A DNA stretch of 64,000 nucleotides, from contig NZ_CP136573.1 in assembly GCF_035194505.1 (NCBI RefSeq), positions 2,777,001-2,841,000 of the forward strand, read 5' to 3'. Positions within the stretch are counted from its first letter, which is position 1; each line of letters begins with the position of its first letter. The DNA comes from Erythrobacter sp. GTDB taxonomy: Bacteria > Pseudomonadota > Alphaproteobacteria > Sphingomonadales > Sphingomonadaceae. The translations under genes were made by a program, and so were the position numbers. Below, piece by piece: positions 17,867-26,756 of this stretch. Under the pieces are notes generated by a model. It was given only the letters and a program-made list of their open reading frames with translations. It had not been told where the DNA came from and did not search any database.

Positions 17867-19428
17867 CAATCATCCTCCGGCATGGCAAATGTGGTTTGCT
17901 GGGTATCGGTTTCGGCCTGCGCGTCACGCGCGGTGAGGCGGAAGGCGAAGGCAAGGCCATCATCATCGTCCTCATCGCTTTGCACGCCGGGGGGCAGCAT
18001 CACATAGGTGCGCAGCACGCGGGTTTCGTTGGCGGGAACGGTGATGGTCTGTGCCGGTGCTGCCGCTTCCATCGCGAGGCTATCGGTCCACATCACCGCG
18101 CCTTTCGGCAGGCCTTCCAGCGCCACCTCCATGTCGCGCGGGCGGGCCTCCATGTTGCGCAGGCGCAAGGTGTAGGCATTGCGCACCGATCCGTCCTTCA
18201 TCAGCATGAAAGGCGGGTTGCGATCGGGCGAGACGGTGAGATCGGTGTGGCTGCGGGTGCCGAGTGCAAACAGCAGCCCTGCGCCGATTGCGCCCCACAC
18301 GCCGAAATAGATGAACGTCCGCGGCCGCATCAGCGCCTTCCACGCCGGCTGGGCGGGCGCGCCGCCGGCTTCGGCCTTGCACTGGTCGAGCGTGGCATAG
18401 TCGATCAGCCCGCGGGGGCGTCCGGTCTCGCGCATCACCCGGTCGCAGGCATCGATGCACAACCCGCAGGTGATGCAGCCGATCTGCTGGCCTTCGCGGA
18501 TGTCGACCCCGGTGGGGCACACCGCCACGCACAGCTGGCAATCGATGCAATCGCCGTATTGGCCCGGGTTCTTCGCCGCCTTCTTGAGGCTGCCGCGCTG
18601 CTCGCCGCGCCAGTCCTTGTAGGTGACGATCAGCGATTTCTCGTCGAGCATCGCGGTCTGGATGCGCGGCCAGGGGCACATGTAGATGCACACCTGTTCG
18701 CGCATGAAACCGCCCAGCCAGAAGGTGGTGCCGGTGAGGATGGCGGCGGTGGCATAGGCGACCGGCGCCGCCTCTCCGCGCCAGAATTCGTAGGTGAGCG
18801 TCGGTGCGTCGGCGAAATACATGATCCACGCGCCGCCGGTCCAGAAGGAGACGACGAGGTAGACGCTCCACTTGGCAAGGCGGCGGGCGGTCTTGGCGGC
18901 GGTCCAGGGCGCTGCATCAAGGCGGACGCGGGCATTGCGATCACCGTCGAAGAAGCGGTCGATATGCTGGAACAGGTCGGTCCACACGGTCTGGGGGCAG
19001 GCATAGCCGCACCACGCCCGGCCCACTGCGCTGGTGACGAGAAACAGGCCGATCCCGGCCATGATGAGGAGGCCTGCGACGAAGTAGAATTCGTGCGGCC
19101 AGATCTCGATGTCGAACATGTAGAAGCGGCGGTGGGCGAGATCGACCAGCACCGCCTGATCGGGGGCATAGGGCCCGCGATCCCAGCGGATCCACGGCGT
19201 GATGTAATAGATCGCCAGCGTGACGAGCATCACCAGCCACTTGAAGCGCCGGAAGGGCCCGTCGATGCGCTTGTTGTGGACCGTGTGTCCCTTTTCATAG
19301 AGCGCTGCGCCCATGAACCCCGTGTCCGCCTCGGGCGCAGGGGTAGAGCCCGAGCCGAGCGCACCCGCCCAGTCGCGGGGCTGGCCCGGCTCCTTGGTGG
19401 TGCGCTCAAGCTCGTCGGATTCAGCCAC
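17866..19428 (-). CDS. ccoG: cbb3 oxidase accessory Fe-S protein CcoG
   Basis: A 520-residue membrane protein with several helices, two ferredoxin-type clusters ('CIDCQLCVAVCP' and 'CITCGLCIDACD') and a C-terminal Ig-like domain, as in CcoG/FixG/RdxA. CcoG reduces copper(II) for delivery to the oxidase in Rhodobacter. The polyferredoxin-type block 'GRAWCGYACPQTVW' is present. The start is GTG at 19428, inside the last codons of ccoP (8-base overlap), so it is coupled to it. Confidence 0.94.
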   Translation of the reverse strand: MAESDELERTTKEPGQPRDWAGALGSGSTPAPEADTGFMGAALYEKGHTVHNKRIDGPFRRFKWLVMLVTLAIYYITPWIRWDRGPYAPDQAVLVDLAHRRFYMFDIEIWPHEFYFVAGLLIMAGIGLFLVTSAVGRAWCGYACPQTVWTDLFQHIDRFFDGDRNARVRLDAAPWTAAKTARRLAKWSVYLVVSFWTGGAWIMYFADAPTLTYEFWRGEAAPVAYATAAILTGTTFWLGGFMREQVCIYMCPWPRIQTAMLDEKSLIVTYKDWRGEQRGSLKKAAKNPGQYGDCIDCQLCVAVCPTGVDIREGQQIGCITCGLCIDACDRVMRETGRPRGLIDYATLDQCKAEAGGAPAQPAWKALMRPRTFIYFGVWGAIGAGLLFALGTRSHTDLTVSPDRNPPFMLMKDGSVRNAYTLRLRNMEARPRDMEVALEGLPKGAVMWTDSLAMEAAAPAQTITVPANETRVLRTYVMLPPGVQSDEDDDDGLAFAFRLTARDAQAETDTQQTTFAMPEDD

Positions 19429-20335
19429 CGGTGTTCGCCTCGCCTGCAGGTGCCTCTGCGACGGCCTCGGTTGCCGGGGCCGCCTGCTGGCCGCCGCCGC
19501 GCGAGTGCACGTAAGCCGCCAGCATCCGGATCGTCACCGGATCGAGCCGTCCTTGCCATGCCGGCATGACGCCGTGGCGGGGGTTCAGGATCTGGCGGGT
19601 CACCTCGCCTGCGCTGCCGCCGTAGAGCCAGATCGCGTCATTGAGAGCCGGGCCGCCCATCGCCGGCAGGCCTGCGCCGTCCGGGCCGTGGCAGGCCGCG
19701 CAATTATCCGCGAACAGCTGCGCTCCGGCAGCATTGGGTGCGGCCTTGCCCGAAAGCGAGAGCACGTGCCCTGTCACCGCCTTGGCCTGGCCGGCATCGA
19801 GCACGCCGGTGAAGGCCGGCATGAAGTTGGTGCGGGTCGCGTCCGCGCCCTCCCAGCGGATGCCGTGAGTGATCGAATACTCGATCTCGGTGAGGGTGCC
19901 GCCCCAGATCCAGTCGTCGTCATTGAGGTTGGGGTAGCCCGGCGAGCCCGCAGCGCCCGCGCCGTGGCACTGGACGCAATTGACCTTGAACGCCGCCGCG
20001 CCCCCGGTCACGGCCTGCGCCATGAGTTCGGGATCGTTGCCGAGTTGTTCGATATCGGTTGCGGCGATTGTCTGGAACACACCCGCCCTTGCGGCATTGC
20101 TCGCGGCGGTCTCGCGCGCCAGATCGCCCCGGCTCGACCAGCCGAGCGTGCCTGCCGTCGCCCGGTCAAGCAGCGGCCAGGCGGGGTAGAGCACCACGTA
20201 GACCAGCGCGAACACGATCGTCGCGTAGAAGGTGTAAAGCCACCAGCGCGGCAGGGGTGTGTTCAGCTCCTCGATGCCGTCCCATTCATGGCCGACGAAT
20301 TCGGTGCCGGTGGGCTCGTCTATCCGCTTAGTCAT
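19421..20335 (-). CDS. ccoP: cbb3 oxidase subunit III, di-haem cytochrome c CcoP
   Basis: A 304-residue subunit: short cytoplasmic start ('MTKRIDEPTGTEFVGHEWDG'), one membrane helix, then two cytochrome c domains with haem motifs 'CVQCHG' and 'CAACHG'. It takes electrons from cytochrome c and passes them to CcoO. The ATG at 20335 overlaps the ccoQ stop and has GAGGA just before it; an ATG at 20344 is possible. The C-terminal tail is rich in Ala, Pro and Glu. Confidence 0.95.
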   Translation of the reverse strand: MTKRIDEPTGTEFVGHEWDGIEELNTPLPRWWLYTFYATIVFALVYVVLYPAWPLLDRATAGTLGWSSRGDLARETAASNAARAGVFQTIAATDIEQLGNDPELMAQAVTGGAAAFKVNCVQCHGAGAAGSPGYPNLNDDDWIWGGTLTEIEYSITHGIRWEGADATRTNFMPAFTGVLDAGQAKAVTGHVLSLSGKAAPNAAGAQLFADNCAACHGPDGAGLPAMGGPALNDAIWLYGGSAGEVTRQILNPRHGVMPAWQGRLDPVTIRMLAAYVHSRGGGQQAAPATEAVAEAPAGEANTGG

Positions 20336-20489
20336 TGTCCTCATCCCTGAAAATCGCGTGCTTGGCAGCCGTGCGGTGGTCCTTTGCCCCCGGGCGAAAG
20401 TGCCACAGGCACAGGGCGCAATAGAGCGCGCAGATCACCGTCAGCGCGTAGCTGTCGGCAAAGTGGCGCAGGGTGTCGTAGAGGCTCAC
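20328..20489 (-). CDS. ccoQ: cbb3 oxidase subunit IV CcoQ
   Basis: A 53-residue single-helix protein: 'MSLYDTLRHFADSYAL', a hydrophobic stretch, then 'WHFRPGAKDHR', matching the CcoQ/FixQ pattern of a helix followed by F-R-P-G. The GTG start overlaps the ccoO stop as GTGA and its TAA lies within the ccoP start. CcoQ stabilises the complex. Confidence 0.9.
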   Translation of the reverse strand: MSLYDTLRHFADSYALTVICALYCALCLWHFRPGAKDHRTAAKHAIFRDEDND

Positions 20490-21253
20490 TTCGGTGCCTC
20501 CCCGCTCAACGCTTCCTGCGCCGCGGCGCTATCGACATCGACCAGCGTGCCGAGCATCTGGAGATAGGCGACCAGCGCATCCATCTCGGTCACGCGGGCA
20601 GGATCGCCGTCAAAGTCGCGGATCTGCGCCTTGGGATAGCGGGTCGCGAGATCGCCCGCATCGGCATTGGGATCGGCCTGCGCCATCAGATCACCCGCAG
20701 CCTTGGCGATGTCCGTATCGCTGTAAGGCACACCCACCCGCCGCAATGCGGTGAGCGTGGCGGACGGATCGGCAACCTTGAGATCGGCCTCGGCGAGGAA
20801 GCCGTAGCTCGGCATGATGCTCTCGGGCACCACAGAGCGCGGCGCCTTCAGGTGATCGACATGCCAGGTGTCCGAATAGCGCCCGCCGACCCGCGCCAGA
20901 TCCGGCCCGGTGCGCTTGCTGCCCCACTGGAAGGGGTGATCATACATGCTCTCGGCGGCGAGGCTGTAGTGGCCATAGCGTTCCACCTCGTCCCTGAAGG
21001 GCCGGATCATCTGGCTGTGGCAGACATAGCAGCCCTCGCGGATGTAGATGTCCCGCCCCGCCTGTTCGAGCGGGGTGTAGGGGCGCATCCCCTCGACCGC
21101 CTCGATCGTGTTGTCGATCCAGAACAGCGGAGCGATCTCGACGATCCCGCCGATCGTGACGGTCGCAAAGGTGGCGGCGGCCAGCAGGGTGACATTGCGT
21201 TCGAGCTTCTTGTGACCCTCGAAGGCGCCGGGTTGCGGTGTGGTGTTGCTCAT
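20486..21253 (-). CDS. ccoO: cbb3 oxidase subunit II, mono-haem cytochrome c CcoO
   Basis: A 255-residue membrane-anchored cytochrome c. It has one N-terminal helix, the haem site 'EGCYVCHSQMIRPF', and 'MPSYGFL' with the axial Met; all are typical of CcoO/FixO. It shuttles electrons from CcoP to the binuclear centre in CcoN. It lies 24 bases downstream of ccoN. Confidence 0.97.
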   Translation of the reverse strand: MSNTTPQPGAFEGHKKLERNVTLLAAATFATVTIGGIVEIAPLFWIDNTIEAVEGMRPYTPLEQAGRDIYIREGCYVCHSQMIRPFRDEVERYGHYSLAAESMYDHPFQWGSKRTGPDLARVGGRYSDTWHVDHLKAPRSVVPESIMPSYGFLAEADLKVADPSATLTALRRVGVPYSDTDIAKAAGDLMAQADPNADAGDLATRYPKAQIRDFDGDPARVTEMDALVAYLQMLGTLVDVDSAAAQEALSGEAPK

Positions 21254-21277
21254 TGTCTCAGTTTCCCTGGCTGATGG

Positions 21278-22933
21278 TCATTCGGCCGGTTCGGCAAGGA
21301 TCGGGCGATCGGCCGACAGATCGGTCGAGGCATCGTCCATCGGGGCTTCTGCGCGCAGGTGGCCGGTGATGGTCATCCCAATGTTGAAGACCATGATCAG
21401 TGCACCGGCGAGATACATCAGCCCGCCCACGGCGCGGGCGACGAACATCGGGTGCAGCGCCGCGACGGTGTCGACGAAGCTGTTCACGAGGTAGCCGTCC
21501 GAGCCGTATTCGCGCCACATCAGGCCCTGGGTCAGCCCCGCCACCCACATGCTGGCGGCGTAGAAGACGATCCCCAGCGTCGCGAGCCAGAAGTGCCAGT
21601 TGATCATGCGCAAGGAGAAGAGCCGTTCGCGGTTCCACAGGCGCGGCACGAGGTAATAGACGCAGGCGAAGGTGATCATCCCGTTCCACCCCAGCGCGCC
21701 CGAGTGCACGTGGCCGATCGTCCAGTCGGTGTAGTGCGACAGGCTGTTCACTGCCTTGATCGACAGCATCGGCCCCTCGAAGGTGCTCATCCCGTAGAAG
21801 GCGAGCGCCATCACCATCATGCGGATGATCGGATCGGTGCGGACCTTGTCCCACGCGCCGTTCAAGGTCATGAGACCATTGATCATCCCGCCCCAGCTGG
21901 GCATCCACAGCATCACCGAGAACACCATCCCCAGCGTCTGCGCCCAATCGGGCAGGGCGGTGTAGTGCAGGTGGTGCGGGCCGGCCCAGATGTAGAGGAA
22001 GATCAGCGACCAGAAGTGGATGATCGACAGGCGGTAGGAATAGACCGGCCGCCCGGCCTGCTTGGGCACGAAGTAATACATCATGGCCAGGAAGCCCGCG
22101 GTGAGGAAGAAGCCCACCGCATTGTGGCCGTACCACCACTGGGTCAGCGCATCCTGCACGCCGGCAAAGGCCGAATAGCTGCGGCTGCCCAACAGGCTTA
22201 CCGGCATCGACAGGTTGTTCACCAGATGCAGCATCGCCACGGTGACGATGAAGGCGAGGTAGAACCAGTTGGCGACGTAGATATGCGGCTCGTTGCGGCG
22301 CAGGATCGTGGCGACAAACACCGCAAGATAGGCGACCCACACGAGGGTGAGCCACAGATCGACATACCATTCGGGCTCGGCATATTCCTTGCCCTGGGTG
22401 ATCCCGAGCAGGTAGCCGGTCGCGGCCAGCACGATGAACAGCTGGTAGCCCCAGAACACGAAGCGCGCGACGCCCGGCAGGGCCAGCGTGGCGCGGCAGG
22501 TGCGCTGCACCACATAGAAGCTCGTCGCCAGCAGCGCATTGCCGCCAAAGGCAAAGATCACCGCGCTGGTGTGCAGCGGGCGCAGGCGGCCGAAATTGAG
22601 ATAGGGCTCAAGATTGAGCTGGGGGAAGGCCATCTGCAGCGCGATGAACACGCCCGCGAGCAGCCCCGCCACGCCCCAGAACATGGTGGCAATCACGCCC
22701 CAGCGCACCACATCATCGTCGTATCGGCTCGGCCCCGGGGGCATCCGGAAGATGCTCTGCGCGCGGGCCAGCGGATCATAGGTTGTCGCCGTTGCGATGA
22801 TCAGGATCACGGCAACAAGGCCGACGATGCCCATATGGATGGCAAAGCCCGTGTCGGGCGTGAGCGCGATGGCAGCAATTGAGGCAAAGAGCACAAGTGC
22901 CCAGATGCCCAGCCGCTTAACGACTGTTTCCAT
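21278..22933 (-). CDS. ccoN: cbb3-type cytochrome c oxidase subunit I CcoN
   Basis: The 551-residue catalytic subunit with about 12-14 membrane helices. Haem and CuB ligands are recognisable in 'HTSAVIFAFGGNALLATS', 'QWWYGHNAVGFFL' and 'WAGPHHLHYTALP', and the late His pair in 'DWTIGHVHSGALGWNG'. This high-affinity oxidase works at low oxygen. The ATG has GAAGGGA 9 bases upstream. It is first in a run of ten minus-strand genes and is preceded by an FNR-type box about 56 bases from the start. Confidence 0.98.
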   Translation of the reverse strand: METVVKRLGIWALVLFASIAAIALTPDTGFAIHMGIVGLVAVILIIATATTYDPLARAQSIFRMPPGPSRYDDDVVRWGVIATMFWGVAGLLAGVFIALQMAFPQLNLEPYLNFGRLRPLHTSAVIFAFGGNALLATSFYVVQRTCRATLALPGVARFVFWGYQLFIVLAATGYLLGITQGKEYAEPEWYVDLWLTLVWVAYLAVFVATILRRNEPHIYVANWFYLAFIVTVAMLHLVNNLSMPVSLLGSRSYSAFAGVQDALTQWWYGHNAVGFFLTAGFLAMMYYFVPKQAGRPVYSYRLSIIHFWSLIFLYIWAGPHHLHYTALPDWAQTLGMVFSVMLWMPSWGGMINGLMTLNGAWDKVRTDPIIRMMVMALAFYGMSTFEGPMLSIKAVNSLSHYTDWTIGHVHSGALGWNGMITFACVYYLVPRLWNRERLFSLRMINWHFWLATLGIVFYAASMWVAGLTQGLMWREYGSDGYLVNSFVDTVAALHPMFVARAVGGLMYLAGALIMVFNIGMTITGHLRAEAPMDDASTDLSADRPILAEPAE

Positions 22934-22961
22934 GGTGATTTATCCCTTCCGTCGACCGGTG

Positions 22962-23002
22962 TTCTAACCGGCCCCCGCAATCGCGTTGTTGATCCAGATC
23001 AA
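22962..23002 (-). promoter_or_regulatory. ccoN promoter with perfect FNR/FixK box
   Basis: TTGATCCAGATCAA at 22989-23002 is a perfect TTGAT-N4-ATCAA palindrome. A TTAGAA -10-like hexamer on the minus strand at 22967-22962 would place the start point near 22954, about 41 bases from the box centre. That is the class II activator position. The box overlaps the stop codon of the upstream regulator gene. Confidence 0.88.
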
Positions 23003-23760
23003 ATTTGAGTGAGTTTGGGTGAATTTGTGCCGGCCGCAGGGCTTTGCCGCCCCGCCAGCCGCGCCAGCGCGCCCACATCCGAAAGGCAGACTTTCGAACG
23101 GCCCTCGGTCTCCACCAGCCCGCTTTCGCGCAGTTCGGTGAGTTGGCGGCTGACAGTCTCGATCGTGAGGCCAAGACTGTCGCCGATGTCGCGCCGGCTC
23201 ATCGGCAGGGAAAAGGCGCAAGGCCCCGTGGTGCAATCCGCCAGCCGCTCGGCCATGGAGACAAGGAAGTCGGCAATCCGCTGCTGCGCGGATTTGTGGC
23301 CCATCTGCATCATCCGCGTGCGGCTGCGGTGCAGCGCCTGAAGGCTGCGCGCCAGCACCGAGCGCAGCACTGCGGGGTTGCTCTGGGCAATGTCGAGAAA
23401 GCGTTCCGCCGGGAACACCACCAGATCGGTTTCGATCAGCGCCACCAGCCGGAAATCGCCGTCTGTCTGGCGCAGCACCGAAATCATGTCGCCGGGAAAA
23501 TGGAAGGCCAGCACCTGCGCGACCGGCGATCCTAGCGCGCCGGTCTGGGGCTGGGCGACCAGCTTGGCCGCGCCGCTGGCAAGGTGCACCAGCCGGTCCT
23601 CGCGAGCGTCGGGCGCCAGCGACTCGCCCTTGGCGAGATGCAGCGAGGCACCGATCGCACAGAGCTTTTCCGCAATCGCCGCCGTGCCCGGCCCATCGGG
23701 CAATGCGGTCCGGAATGCCGCCATGCTGTCAGGCTCGGATGTGATGCTGAGGCTTGCCAT
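22999..23760 (-). CDS. Crp/Fnr-family regulator upstream of cco operon
   Basis: A 253-residue regulator with an N-terminal cNMP-like beta-barrel and a C-terminal winged helix-turn-helix. The recognition helix 'TIETVSRQLTEL' has the E-xx-SR pattern (Glu201, Ser204, Arg205) used by FNR/FixK proteins to read TTGAT half-sites. Its cysteines are only Cys34, Cys176, Cys181 and Cys225. The N-terminal cysteine group that holds the FNR [4Fe-4S] cluster is missing, so it is more FixK/Dnr-like. It sits directly upstream of ccoN and is the likely activator. The ATG at 23760 is the best start; its ribosome site is weak. A second box upstream suggests autoregulation. Confidence 0.88.
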   Translation of the reverse strand: MASLSITSEPDSMAAFRTALPDGPGTAAIAEKLCAIGASLHLAKGESLAPDAREDRLVHLASGAAKLVAQPQTGALGSPVAQVLAFHFPGDMISVLRQTDGDFRLVALIETDLVVFPAERFLDIAQSNPAVLRSVLARSLQALHRSRTRMMQMGHKSAQQRIADFLVSMAERLADCTTGPCAFSLPMSRRDIGDSLGLTIETVSRQLTELRESGLVETEGRSKVCLSDVGALARLAGRQSPAAGTNSPKLTQI

Positions 23761-23797
23761 GATGCTGTGGGAATGGACCTGCAATCGTCACGGGTCT

Positions 23798-23811
23798 TTG
23801 ATCGGGATCAA
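23798..23811. promoter_or_regulatory. perfect FNR/FixK box between regulator gene and ompW
   Basis: TTGATCGGGATCAA is a perfect TTGAT-N4-ATCAA site. It lies 38 bases before the regulator start and 97 bases before ompW, so it can serve either divergent gene. I see no clear -10 for either direction. Confidence 0.85.
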
Positions 23812-23907
23812 TGAGCAGCAGCGATTTGCGCGGCACCCAAAAGGGCACAGGCAGCAAGAAACCTGGGCCGCGAGGGGTGGCCACTGCTGCTGTTGAAGGA
23901 CGCAAAA

Positions 23908-24591
23908 ATGAAGAATTTGCTGATGCTTGGATCGGCTATGGCCATGCTTGCCGCAAGCCCTGCAATGGCGCAGGACGGCGAGAGTGACCGCGCCGGGGAC
24001 ATCCAGATCAAGCTGCTGGCAACCGCGGTTCTGCCCGACGGCAAGATCACCGACATCAACGTCAATCTGCCGGGGCTTCCGGCCACCTTGCAGACGAAGG
24101 CCAACGACAATGTCGTGCCCACCATCGCGGTGGAATGGTTCGTGACCGACAATGTCTCGATCGAAACCATCGCCGGGACGACCCAGCACGATGTCGATAC
24201 CGTCGCGGGCCTGCCGGCGGGCGCTGAACTGGTGTCGGATGCGCTGCTGCTGCCGGCCACGGTGACGGCGAAATATCACTTCGATCTGGGCGGCGTGCAG
24301 CCCTATGTCGGCGCGGGCGGTGCCTATTTCATGTGGCTTTCGGACAAGCCGGGCGCGGCCACCCTGCCGCTGGGTGTCACCGATACCGATCTGTCGGACG
24401 AATTCGGCCTTGTGCTGCAAGCCGGTTTCGACATTCCGCTGGGCGATGACGGCTTCGGCATCACCTTCGATGCCAAGCGCTACTTCATCGACACCACGGC
24501 GCGCTGGCGGGTCGGCAACACGCTCGCGATCGAGACCGAGCACAAGCTCGATCCCTGGGTGCTCAGCGCCGGGGTCAGCTACCGCTTCTGA
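23908..24591 (+). CDS. ompW: OmpW-family outer membrane protein
   Basis: A 227-residue protein: signal peptide ending near 'ASPAMA', then an eight-strand beta-barrel pattern ending in 'AGVSYRF' with the C-terminal Phe needed for outer membrane insertion. Family marks are 'GDIQIKLLATAVLPDG' near the N-terminus and 'YVGAGGAYFMW'. OmpW barrels have a hydrophobic channel. In enteric bacteria ompW is under FNR control, and here an FNR-type box lies 97 bases upstream. The ATG at 23908 has GAAGGA eight bases before it. It ends with a strong terminator, so it is a single-gene unit. Confidence 0.92.
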   Translation: MKNLLMLGSAMAMLAASPAMAQDGESDRAGDIQIKLLATAVLPDGKITDINVNLPGLPATLQTKANDNVVPTIAVEWFVTDNVSIETIAGTTQHDVDTVAGLPAGAELVSDALLLPATVTAKYHFDLGGVQPYVGAGGAYFMWLSDKPGAATLPLGVTDTDLSDEFGLVLQAGFDIPLGDDGFGITFDAKRYFIDTTARWRVGNTLAIETEHKLDPWVLSAGVSYRF

Positions 24592-24645
24592 GCCTTCAGA
24601 CCTGCTCTTGACCCCTCTAGACCCGCTCTAGAGGTGAGACAGAGG

Positions 24646-24677
24646 CCCCGTCGGCGCCCCCCGCCGGCGGGGTTTTT
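24646..24677 (+). terminator. rho-independent terminator after ompW
   Basis: An 11-bp GC-rich stem with one G-U pair (CCCCGTCGGCG / CGCCGGCGGGG), a 5-base loop and a run of five T. A clear terminator 54 bases after the stop. Confidence 0.9.
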
Positions 24678-24757
24678 GTGTGAAGCGGGGCGATTTCTAG
24701 CCTCGGTTTGATGCACAGTTGACCCCGAGATGACCCCCAGATGATAGCGGCGGGCGC

Positions 24758-24777
24758 AATGTTTCACGTGAAACATT
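24758..24777. promoter_or_regulatory. parS-like centromere site 1
   Basis: A perfect 20-bp palindrome containing TGTTTCACGTGAAACA, which is the consensus ParB-binding parS site of chromosomes. It lies between the ompW terminator and acs. A second copy occurs 26.7 kb away. Confidence 0.92.
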
Positions 24778-24827
24778 TGCCCCTTCCAGCGGGTTTGGTA
24801 GACCGGCCGGGACAAGGGAGAGAGTTG

Positions 24828-26753
24828 ATGTCCAATGCCGTCGCGCGGCCCGATCCGGCTGCGCCCACCCACTGCACCGCGTCAGACTATGCCGAAATGT
24901 ACCGCCGGTCGGTGGAGGCTCCGGACGCTTTCTGGCTGGAACAGGCGCAGCGACTGGACTGGGTCAGTGCGCCCACCATCGGCGGGGATTGGGCCTATGA
25001 TCCGGTGGCGATCAAGTGGTTCGAAGACGGCACATTGAACCTGTGCCACAACGCTCTCGACCGCCATCTGCCCCACCACGCAGACCGCACCGCGCTGATT
25101 TTCGAGCCCGATGATCCGGCCTCGGAAAGCCGGAGCCTCACCTATGGCGCGCTCTACGGCGACGTGGTGCGCATGGCCAATGCGCTGAAAAAGCTTGGGG
25201 TTGCCCGGGGCGAGCGGGTGACGATCTACATGCCGATGATCCTCGAAGGGGTGGTCGCGATGCTCGCCTGCGCGCGGATCGGGGCGGTCCATTCGGTGGT
25301 GTTCGGCGGCTTCTCGCCCGAGGCGCTGGCAGGCCGGATCGAGGACTGCGGCAGCCGCTTCGTCATCACCGCCGATGAAGGCCTGCGCGGCGGCAAGCGC
25401 GTGCCCTTGAAGGCCAATGTCGATGCCGCTCTCGCGCATGACGGGGTTGCGGTCGATGGCGTGCTGGTGATCCGCCACACCGGCGGCACCATCGCCATGG
25501 CCGAGGGCCGCGATCACTGGCTTGAGGAACTCGCCAGCGACGATGATTGCCCCTGCGAGGTCATGAACGCGGAAGACCCATTGTTCATCCTCTACACCTC
25601 CGGTTCGACGGGCAAGCCCAAGGGCGTGCTCCACACCACCGGCGGCTATGGTGTATGGACCGCGACGACGTTTCACTACATCTTCGACTACCGGCCGGGC
25701 GAGGTGTTCTGGTGCACAGCCGATATCGGCTGGGTCACCGGACACTCCTATGTGGTCTACGGCCCGCTGATGAACGCGGCGACCGCGGTGGTGTTCGAAG
25801 GCGTGCCCAACTACCCCGATCACGGGCGGTTCTGGGATGTGGTCGACAAGCACAAGGTCAATATCATCTACACCGCGCCGACCGCGATCCGCGCCCTGAT
25901 GCGCGAGGGCGACCATCATGTGACGAGCCGCAGCCGCGCCTCGCTGCGCCTGCTCGGCTCTGTCGGCGAACCGATCAACCCCGAGGCATGGCGCTGGTAT
26001 TTCGACGTGGTGGGCGAGGGGCGCTGCCCCGTCATCGACACCTGGTGGCAGACCGAAACCGGCGGCTGCATGATCACCACGCTGCCGGGCGCACACGACA
26101 TGAAACCGGGCAGCGCAGGGCTCCCGTTCTTTGGTGTGCGGCCCGAACTGGTCGATAACGAAGGCGGGGTGCTGGATGGCGCGGCCGAGGGCAATCTGTG
26201 CATCACCCATAGCTGGCCCGGGCAGGCACGCACGGTCTATGGCGATCATGACCGCTTCGTGCAGACCTATTTCAGCACCTATGCGGGCAAGTATTTCACC
26301 GGCGACGGCTGCAAGCGCGACGCGGACGGATATTACTGGATCACCGGCCGTGTCGATGACGTGATCAACGTCTCGGGCCACCGCATGGGCACGGCGGAAG
26401 TCGAGAGCGCGCTGGTGCTCCACCCCAAGGTCGCAGAGAGCGCGGTGGTCGGTTATCCTCATGATATCAAGGGACAGGGCATCTATTGCTACGTCACGCT
26501 CAACGTGGGCGAGGACGGCACCGAGGCTCTGCTGGCCGAATTGAAGGCGCAGGTGCGCAAGGAGATCGGGCCTGTCGCCACGCCCGATATCATCCACTTC
26601 ACCGACGGGTTGCCTAAGACCCGCTCGGGCAAGATCATGCGCCGCATCCTGCGCAAGATCGCCGAGAACGAGTTCAGTGCGCTGGGTGACACCTCGACGC
26701 TTGCCGATCCCTCGTTGGTCGAACGCCTGATCGAGGGGCGGCAGAACCGCTAG
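24828..26753 (+). CDS. acs: acetate--CoA ligase (AMP-forming)
   Basis: A 641-residue acyl-adenylate enzyme of full Acs length (about 650). It converts acetate, ATP and CoA to acetyl-CoA. The P-loop-like 'YTSGSTGKPKGVLHTTGG' and the core 'DTWWQTETGG' are present. 'SGHRMGTAEVESAL' follows, and the C-terminal 'PKTRSGKIMRR' carries the lysine that acetylation regulates. The ATG at 24828 follows GGGAGAGA; an open frame runs upstream through the parS site but has no ribosome site. It is convergent with the MFS gene with only 3 bases between. Confidence 0.97.
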   Translation: MSNAVARPDPAAPTHCTASDYAEMYRRSVEAPDAFWLEQAQRLDWVSAPTIGGDWAYDPVAIKWFEDGTLNLCHNALDRHLPHHADRTALIFEPDDPASESRSLTYGALYGDVVRMANALKKLGVARGERVTIYMPMILEGVVAMLACARIGAVHSVVFGGFSPEALAGRIEDCGSRFVITADEGLRGGKRVPLKANVDAALAHDGVAVDGVLVIRHTGGTIAMAEGRDHWLEELASDDDCPCEVMNAEDPLFILYTSGSTGKPKGVLHTTGGYGVWTATTFHYIFDYRPGEVFWCTADIGWVTGHSYVVYGPLMNAATAVVFEGVPNYPDHGRFWDVVDKHKVNIIYTAPTAIRALMREGDHHVTSRSRASLRLLGSVGEPINPEAWRWYFDVVGEGRCPVIDTWWQTETGGCMITTLPGAHDMKPGSAGLPFFGVRPELVDNEGGVLDGAAEGNLCITHSWPGQARTVYGDHDRFVQTYFSTYAGKYFTGDGCKRDADGYYWITGRVDDVINVSGHRMGTAEVESALVLHPKVAESAVVGYPHDIKGQGIYCYVTLNVGEDGTEALLAELKAQVRKEIGPVATPDIIHFTDGLPKTRSGKIMRRILRKIAENEFSALGDTSTLADPSLVERLIEGRQNR

Positions 26754-26756
26754 GAT

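Noticed and set aside
24741..24827. Upstream extension of acs through the parS site
   Set aside because: The first codons would be the palindrome itself and there is no ribosome site; the ATG at 24828 has one and fits the family length.
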